NCBI RefSeq assembly: GCF_000972845.2
Contig: NC_040027.1
Location: 13,383,760-13,447,759, forward strand
Reading direction: 5' to 3'
Source: Larimichthys crocea
Lineage: Eukaryota; Chordata; Actinopteri; Sciaenidae
Length of the DNA stretch: 64,000 nucleotides
The notes beneath the pieces were generated by a model. It had not been told where the DNA came from. It saw only the letters and a program-made list of their open reading frames with translations, and did not search any database. The position numbers and the translations under genes are program-made. Below, one piece after another: positions 59,101 through 64,000 of the stretch. How positions within the stretch are numbered: position 1 is the first letter of the stretch; the number at the start of each line of letters is the position of its first letter.

Positions 59101-62100
59101 CTCTGGTCCACCTGAAAATCTGCTTGCAAGCGAACCGTTGTGCGTTTCGCTCACAGTAGGAAAGCAAACGGACTATCCAGCGAACCAAAGATCAGAAAGC
59201 CAATCGATGAGCTGGGTTTTTTGGGTAATACCGCCCCCAAACCAGCAGCTGTTGTAATTACAACCCAGGCGGTTTGGTCCGATTTCAACATTAGACTGAG
59301 CTCTACTGTCTCCACCTCATTTCAGCATGGATCTCCAGTCTTTCTACAGAGAGTATGCTAACTGAGAGAGAGTCTGTATAACATGGAAGGTGATTGGTTC
59401 TTCAAAAAACAAAGAAATGTTCAGAGCTGCCGTAACTGGCTGCCAACTACACTTCACCATGCCAACCTCAGAGAAACATTTAAATAACCAAAAAAAACTG
59501 AGACTAACTTTTGTTTTATCTACTTAAATGTTGCAACACTGTCAAGCCGCCCACTAGGGTGGCTTCACATCTCATTAAGACAAACATTACTGACTGAAGT
59601 GAAAGGAACAAAGGAAAGACCAAGTCAAATATTAATCCATGTTTGTTCATATGACACACCCTCAGCTTAAGAATAAGAGAGGGGGCATCAACCTACTGAT
59701 TTTCACTATTGGAAAATCCAGGAAGCTGCAACATGGCTTGGCTGGAATAATTAACAAAAGAAGAAGAACGTAACGTAAGGACTTGGGAACGGTTTTGCAT
59801 AATAGACGTTGTGTTTGTTTAACTTTATTTACAGAAGATTCAAGTTCCTGCAAGAAAGTCTGAGACCAAATATTCCCACACGGAGAGCAAACCTGCTGAA
59901 CCGCTCAACACTGCCACAGGGTGAGTACTTTGCACTTCATATCTCTCACTACTGTATGTCTCCGTATTTAGTGCAATATACAAAAGTAAAAAAAATATGA
60001 TAATATATAATCTCAAGTGACCTCAGAGGGCGTGAACTAGTATAGCTGAATGCTGGCACACTAATGAATAATGAATTACCAGTTATCAGCATATTTCGTG
60101 TGAAGTGTCATTGTGTGTCTACTCCTGAGCTTTATCAGTGACAGAGGGCCGTACAGTAGCCCGTAGAGGAACAGTGAAGGCTTTATAATCTGCCATGGCG
60201 CACCAGCGGCGCTGCCTCGGTGCAGCTGTGACAACATATGTCGTCTCTCTGGCTGTGCTTTGTGTCATTTGGTCGTCTCCTCACTGCTGTCTGCAAAGGC
60301 ATCTGACCCCGTCTGCGTGACGGCGAGGGAGTGTTCCAGGGGGCCCCGGCCCGAAGGCATGAATTTATCATCAATTAGATCTGTTGCTTTGCATAATCAG
60401 GTTTTCTAGCCAGCATGGCTCTATAGACGGCAATGTCAACGTCTGTCCATGTGTCCGGACTGAAATATCTCGACAAGTATTAGATGAATTGTCATGACGC
60501 CAGAAGATAAAGAGCTTTTGACTTGTAGTGCCACCATGAGGTTCAAATTTGTGGGTTTTGAGTGAGCTATGGAAACATGCAACTCTCTCAGGATGAATTT
60601 ACCAACCATAACCCGTTTTTAATGTAACGCCAGTATCAGTAAGTTACTTGCACCAACAGCCGTTGGCATGCGAACAAGCTAAACTGCGATAGTGAGCATG
60701 AAAGACAATATATCTGAATCAACGTGGAGATAAACACTGCTACCTAGATAAATGCAGACTAACCTACAATCATAACTTGAATGAGAAAAGTTTGAAATAT
60801 TAACTCTAACTTTGTCAGGTATTGTGTTTTAACCCTGGAAGGCGTCTGTGTTTTTGAAGCAGTCTGTGTGCGGCGGATTAAACCTCCCTCCTTAGAGAAT
60901 GTTTGTTTTATGGGCAGGGTAGAGTTTACAGTTACTGTCGATGACTTCATGTGATGCTTTGATGATCCCGTATGAACTCCTGTCATGTGAAAACAGTGCA
61001 ATATTGTTGTTTAATGTTAACGTATCAGGTCACCTGTTGTACCTGCTCGCCTCTTTTATGTGCTCTCTTTTATTCTAAAACTGTCACCACTTAAATTATT
61101 TAAAATGTTTGCCACCACTCAGCTGCTGAAATCCGTCTATTAAAGGCAGCACTGCATAACTTTAAGCCTTAATATAATCTGAACAGGTGAGTTCTATATA
61201 AATTCACCCTCAGTACAGTTGTCATGAACGTGGGGATTAGCTACAGAGACCAAAACAGTTTTTTGTACCAGGCTGTAAACATGTTTATTTCTGCTGTGAA
61301 GTTGGACATTTGAACATGGGGACTTATGGAGACTGACTCACTTCTGGAGCCAGCCTCATGTGGACGTTTGAGGAACTGCACGATTGCCAGACATTATATA
61401 TTTTTAATTATTCTCTTTTACTCCGATTGCTTTGAATCATTCTTAAACTATGTGCCGTGACGTGGTCGGGATGACTTCACGGTTTGTAAACCAGTTATTC
61501 AGGAGTCTTTATGAATTATCTAAACTTCCTCACAGGTGAAACTCATTCACAGGTGTAAAGTATCTCATGTGAGCAACCCTCATTGTGGGAGCCACAGCAT
61601 CTGACACTCACGTTTGTATTTACAACAACGGCGCAGAGGAAGTTATTGTCATTGAACAGTCGGGGGGGAAATGATCTAAGTGAGGCGTGCTCCACCCAGA
61701 TAGTTATTGATACAAGTGTAAAGAGACACCAACAGGTGGCTTCAGTCACAAAGAGCCAGCAGACAGCGCACTGTCTCAGTCCGCTATGGAAGTGACAGCA
61801 GTTAGACGTCACATCGGGTGAGTCGGTACTTTGATATCTATTTTACAATTATTGTATTTAATTAACCGTGTTTAGCTAACGGCAAGAGATCCGAGGGACG
61901 TTGAATGAGTACAGCTCAAATTTGTCAGAGGACAGTCATTAAAACATTTCCAGAATTGTTGTCTCAGTTCCTTTTAATTAGTCTAAAATGGCTAAGCGAC
62001 ACGAAAAGTGACACATTCGTTCCTAACGAGAAAAAAATATCCAATTGGAAAAAGTCATTTTTCATCCCACATTTATACTGAAATAAACGAATGCACGTTT

Positions 62101-64000
62101 TAATGTTAAGATTTCATTTGGACGTCTAGCGTTTCAATTTTTAATTTTTATATTTGTCCACAAGATAGTGCTACGTTTTCCTATTCAAAGTGTTATGTAA
62201 ACATTTTAAAGCCTTTTTAAAGGGTTAACCCTATTGCAAGTGTCAGCTTCCCAAAAACTGCTGTAAAAATATTATATATTTATATTTTTTTTACACTTTA
62301 CACGAGTAAATCTTATAAAACTACTTCAGCTGAAATATACATATTAAATATTAATGATATTTTGGAGAGCTTTAACCTTTTAAGAAGGTCAGTATGTTTC
62401 CACTGTTGTTTTAATAAAAACAATCAAACAAAAAATTTAAATAATTTCCAGAATGTTGTTATTGTTATTAGACCCTGAGATAGGTCAATGATTGGCAGCA
62501 CTGATTTCACACTCGAAGTGCTAACAGCAAGAAATGTCGGCTTTCCAAAAACTGCTGTAAAAACTACTTCAGCCTGAAATACACACATCAAATATTAATG
62601 ATATTTTGGGGATTTTAATAACAATCTTTTCTTCTATAAATATGTGTCAGATTAAACACTTACATCATGCTAAGTCATATTCCTCCTCCCGGATACTGCA
62701 GTAATATCACCGGCGTCATGTTTCATGTCTCCACGAGGTAACACTTTCTCACACTCTGAGGTCGGGGGAGGGTGTAAGCGGCAGCAGCGGCCGTTCATTG
62801 GGCGACTTGTAGCGGCTTGTAAGACTTTTCAATTGGTGAGGTTTGAGCCGTGGCGTCTGTCTGTCAGTGTATGTATCTGTATCTTGTGACAGCAAGAGTC
62901 AATACAGTTTTGTTCTTAATCAACGCTGCGTGATTGACGTGTTAATGTCACTCGGAGTAATTAAATTTGCGTCTAAGCATGCGTGCAAATGTAATCTGCG
63001 AGCATGAAACCGCAGTTTTAAGCAAACAGTGTGGATCTGATTCCACCGTGTCCTGTTGTGAAGTTTAAAGCTCTTCTCTACCTACAAAGAGTTAAAGCTG
63101 TAAATGTGATTCAGGCAGGAAAAAGTGATCCGGTCGAGCTTCTTTGCACTGGAGGATTATTTATTCCCCTATGCTGACTTGTGGGAACTGAAATATTCCT
63201 TCTCAGGCTGCCAGCTGAACAGTTACCAGGGAGGAGGCTTTAGCAGAAGAAGAGAGGGGAGACGTGTGTCTTGTCATGCTGGCATAATCATAGTGGCTGC
63301 CGGAGAGACGAACAAGGCCTCTGCCGCCGCAGTGTGTTATTTGATTGAGCTGCAGATGATAGTCCACGCCGCCTGGCTGTTGCACAGCGTGTAATTAAAA
63401 GCTTTCTATTGTGTTCCTTCAGGTTCTCTGACAGAGGCCCCGGTGACTGTAAAGTGAGAGAAAAGCCTGTGGTGGAGTTTGAACGTTACTCAGCGCCAAC
63501 CCCTCCGCCCATCACAGGAGCCAACCCTGACAGCAGCAGACACAGAGCTGCTGCTGCCACCGTGAACCACAGACCCACGTCGGCCTCTCGCAGTCTCACA
63601 GAGTCTCCCCTTCCTCAGCCCGAGGACCACGGCCTCGCCGAGCCTCCGCCTAACCCGAGGAGGAAGACCTCTGCCCTGGAGAAGCCTCCCCCACCCAGAT
63701 GCCCAGAGGTCGACTCCCACGAGACATTCACCGGTTCCCAGAGCGAAATCTTCACCCACTGCTCTCCCAACGCTGACCCTAACTCCGCCTTCGTCCCCAC
63801 CCACTCTGCAAAGGGAGATTCAGAGCAGGGCAAAGGACTTGTGGACAAAGGACAAGGGGCAGTACATCATCTATCAACATCCAATCCTCAGCCGGCCTCC
63901 TCTCCCCCGGCTTCCACCCACAGACCTTCAGGGCTCGCCACCATGGAGGGGCAGCGCTCTCCATCTCCACAGTTTTCCCCACAGAGACTCAGTGACAAGC
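34346..64000 (+). CDS. shroom2: Shroom2 (PDZ/ASD1 actin-binding scaffold), 3' end beyond window
   Basis: Shroom proteins recruit Rho kinase to apical junctions and F-actin to drive contraction and shape epithelial cells; SHROOM2 (APXL) also acts in pigment cells and endothelium. Coding exons: 34346-34555, 46290-46438, 55189-55290, 55812-55934, 56676-58944, 59835-59920, and 63423 to beyond 64000. Phases agree throughout; about 1172 aa are present. The PDZ domain spans about residues 40-120 ([12 protein letters not shown], then [19 protein letters not shown]). Next come [18 protein letters not shown]-like and [22 protein letters not shown] blocks that match SHROOM2 rather than SHROOM3 or SHROOM4. 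A proline run is followed by RSDSFAATK. The ASD1 core [16 protein letters not shown] lies near residue 662, then [20 protein letters not shown] and [12 protein letters not shown]. The last visible residues are [15 protein letters not shown], as in human. ASD2 is outside the window. Confidence 0.95.
34853..34957 (-). mobile_element. tRNA-derived SINE (reverse), decayed
   Basis: Reverse complement reads GGTAGCTCACCTGATAAAGT, a degenerate A-box region. It continues into TTGCATATCATCACCTCTCT and TTCAAATAAAGG. Same architecture as the SINE at 12152-12302; the B box is degraded. Confidence 0.65.
38046..38175 (-). mobile_element. MITE fragment (TTAAAGGTCCAG family, reverse)
   Basis: Begins AGTCCAGTGTGTA, then GGCAGAAATTCAATATTCAT, then TTGTTACCTTAGAATAAGAC. 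These match the right half of the 24022-24267 element in reverse. The other end is missing. Confidence 0.6.
38340..38800 (+). repeat. Interspersed repeat family P, copy 2 (longest)
   Basis: Contains GAGTGACGTCACCCATAGG, TCAATCAAAGCGGCCACG, TTCACCCTCAGTACAGTTGT, CTGTAAACATGTTTATTTCT, and GGGGACTTATAGAGACTGAC. Ends CCAGCCTCAAGAGGACATTT. No coding capacity. Confidence 0.78.
40085..40265 (+). repeat. Interspersed repeat family P, copy 3 (partial)
   Basis: Covers AAATTCACCCTCAGTACAGT to CTGTAGCCAGCCTCAAG. It is interrupted at its 3' end by the palindromic TTAGTTTATTAG array. Confidence 0.78.
40261..40335. repeat. Palindromic AATAAACTAATTAG array
   Basis: A perfect 24-bp palindrome at 40279-40302 (centre ACTAATTAGT, arms CTAATAA/TTATTAG) with further TTTATTAG repeats on both sides. 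Probably grew by local slippage at the edge of the family P copy. Confidence 0.75.
41600..41885 (+). repeat. Interspersed repeat family P, copy 4
   Basis: Reads CAGTCAAAGCGGCCACACTG, then ACCCTCAGTACAGTTGTCAT, TACCAGGCTGTAAACATGTT, and CAGCCTCAAGTGGACGTTTG, ending near GGCTTCAATTC. Confidence 0.8.
43265..45150 (+). repeat. Nonamer minisatellite with higher-order structure (about 1.9 kb)
   Basis: About 210 tandem 9-bp units of the form nnTAACAnn, such as GCTAACACA, GCTAACGGG, AGTAACAAA and GCTAACAGG. Units group into 18-36 bp phrases. A landmark phrase (ATAGTTAAGAGTTAACAAAT) recurs at spacings of about 187, 178, 187 and 88 bp from 43.9 to 44.55 kb, showing higher-order repeats. It lies in shroom2 intron 2. 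Long open frames on the minus strand are a by-product of the 9-bp period and are not genes. Confidence 0.95.
45846..45930 (-). mobile_element. tRNA-derived SINE head (reverse)
   Basis: Reverse complement has an A-box-like GTAACTCAGTCCATAAGG and a perfect B box GGTTCAAGTCC (45873-45883). It abuts a reverse family P fragment that starts at about 45935. Confidence 0.65.
45935..46100 (-). repeat. Interspersed repeat family P, copy 5 (fragment, reverse)
   Basis: Shares CAGGCATCATTCGGCC, ATCCACGTCTTTGCTGATTT, TTAGATTAGCTGGGAGGTGG and GAGTGACGTCAC with copies 1 and 2, in reverse orientation. Only the 5' part of the family is present. Confidence 0.7.
46533..46546. promoter_or_regulatory. Perfect RFX X-box consensus in shroom2 intron
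   Basis: GTCACCATGGTAAC fits GTNRCC-N2-RGYAAC at every position, 95 bp after the PDZ exon. Another near-match, GTTGCCATAGTAAT, lies at 52400-52413. Whether it is bound is unknown. Confidence 0.45.
47570..47985 (+). repeat. Interspersed repeat family P, copy 6
   Basis: Nearly complete: AAGACGTGGACCTGAAGG, TTATACATAACTTTAAGGC, CACCCTCAGTACAGTTGTCA, TACCAGGCTGTAAACATGTT and CAGCGTCAAGTGGACATTTG. Confidence 0.8.
49017..49611. mobile_element. hAT-like non-autonomous DNA transposon, about 0.6 kb
   Basis: Starts CAGTGTTGTAGTACTCGAG and ends GACTACAACTCTG, whose reverse complement is CAGAGTTGTAGTC; these are terminal inverted repeats with the CAGnGTTG start typical of hAT elements. Subterminal GGTCTTGGTCTTGAGACC repeats face each other. 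TCGCTCA occurs on both flanks (49009-49015 and again four bases past the right end), consistent with a 7-8 bp target duplication. No transposase ORF. It contains an ACTTTATTGATCTC-type repeat near 49330. Confidence 0.75.
51190..51360 (+). repeat. Interspersed repeat family P, copy 7 (centre deleted)
   Basis: CTGTCAGTCAAAGTGTCCACA is joined almost directly to GGACTTATGGAGACTGACTC and GTGGACGTTTGAGGAACTGC. The TACAGTTGTCATGAAC to AACATGGGG block is missing. Confidence 0.7.
51370..51570 (+). repeat. ACTTTATTCATCCC-type interspersed repeat
   Basis: Begins GATATACTTTATTCATCCC and CACGGGGAAATTCACTTGTG, followed by AC-rich tail sequence. Shorter relatives are at 6895, 33598, 49330 and 54285. A common fish repeat; the class is not settled from sequence alone. 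Confidence 0.65.
55189..55290 (+). CDS. shroom2: shroom2 symmetric exon between PDZ and RPHSW blocks
   Basis: Bordered by CTGCCCAG and GTACGG. It encodes 34 residues ([16 protein letters not shown], then [15 protein letters not shown]). Its length (102 nt) is divisible by three and its two borders have the same phase, so it can be skipped without shifting frame. Skipping gives [15 protein letters not shown], the human-like arrangement VVKR-RSELGWRPHSW. So it is a likely cassette exon; the coding reading is well supported by the flanking phases. Confidence 0.8.
58945..59834 (+). other. shroom2 intron 6
   Basis: Intron between the 2.3-kb exon and the 86-nt exon. About 59060-59440 contains a transposon-like segment (GTGTGGACCAAACAAGCG, CACTCTGG/CCACC repeats, CATTTCAGCATGGATCTCC shared with the hAT-like element near 49522). 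No coding signal. Confidence 0.5.
61150..61390 (+). repeat. Interspersed repeat family P, copy 8
   Basis: AACTTTAAGCCTTAATATAA, CACCCTCAGTACAGTTGTCA, TACCAGGCTGTAAACATGTT, GGGGACTTATGGAGACTGAC and GTGGACGTTTGAGGAACTGC, in the same order as copy 6. Confidence 0.8.
61786..61817 (+). CDS. shroom2: Candidate alternative first coding exon of shroom2
   Basis: An ATG in good context (G at -3 and +4) opens 10 codons ([10 protein letters not shown]) plus two bases (GG), then a consensus donor GTGAGT. The phase matches the next exon at 63423, so splicing would give a frame-correct, PDZ- and ASD1-lacking N-terminus. There is no direct evidence of transcription; chance agreement is possible. Confidence 0.3.

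Larger units (their letters stand above)
59921..63422 (+). other. shroom2 intron 7
   Basis: Contains a family P copy (61150-61390), a candidate alternative first exon (61786-61817), a duplicated block (62241-62380 and 62535-62625) and a GC-rich, CCAAT-containing stretch near 62755-62860. The segment 60130-60420 is GC-richer unique sequence of unknown role. Confidence 0.55.

Noticed and set aside
63490..63982. Minus-strand ORFs of 67-104 codons at the right edge
   Set aside because: They lie antisense to the shroom2 exon that starts at 63423. Gly/Val/Arg-rich composition is expected from antisense of Pro/Ser-rich coding sequence.

Overview
This window is vertebrate nuclear DNA, almost certainly from a ray-finned (teleost) fish. 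It carries four spliced protein genes whose exons read clearly against known vertebrate families. The long AT-rich introns hold tRNA-derived SINEs, LINE 3' fragments and short inverted-repeat elements of kinds common in fish. The human counterparts of all four genes (RS1, AP1S2, SYAP1, SHROOM2) lie in Xp22, so this looks like the fish equivalent of that region, rearranged. There is no bacterial, viral or CRISPR content. Protein comparisons are from memory; no search was run.

Layout: (1) 650-5491, minus: rs1 (retinoschisin), six coding exons, 257 aa. (2) 7.2-22.5 kb, plus: ap1s2 (sigma subunit of the AP-1 clathrin adaptor), with a noncoding first exon, three core coding exons and a distant last exon. 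Two further in-frame 3' exons are visible: an 11-codon alternative terminal exon and a 9-nt microexon. (3) 26633-29665, minus: syap1, nine coding exons, 362 aa. (4) 32.1 kb to the window edge, plus: shroom2, with a 5'UTR exon, an N-terminal/PDZ start exon, a PDZ exon, a symmetric 102-nt exon, a 123-nt exon, a 2.3-kb exon with the ASD1 actin-binding motif, an 86-nt exon, and a large exon cut by the window end. The C-terminal ASD2 (Rock-binding) domain lies beyond position 64000. All splice phases were checked by hand and agree.

The genes form two head-to-head pairs (rs1/ap1s2 and syap1/shroom2) but do not share a pathway: a retinal adhesion protein, a vesicle-coat subunit, a BSD-domain signalling protein and an actomyosin scaffold.

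The points most worth checking are the alternative 3' ends of ap1s2, a palindromic pair of CRX/OTX-type sites just upstream of rs1, a triplicated X-box-like promoter repeat at syap1, a phase-neutral cassette exon and a possible internal alternative first exon in shroom2, and a 1.9-kb nonamer minisatellite with higher-order periodicity in shroom2 intron 2. I found no wholly new biological system.
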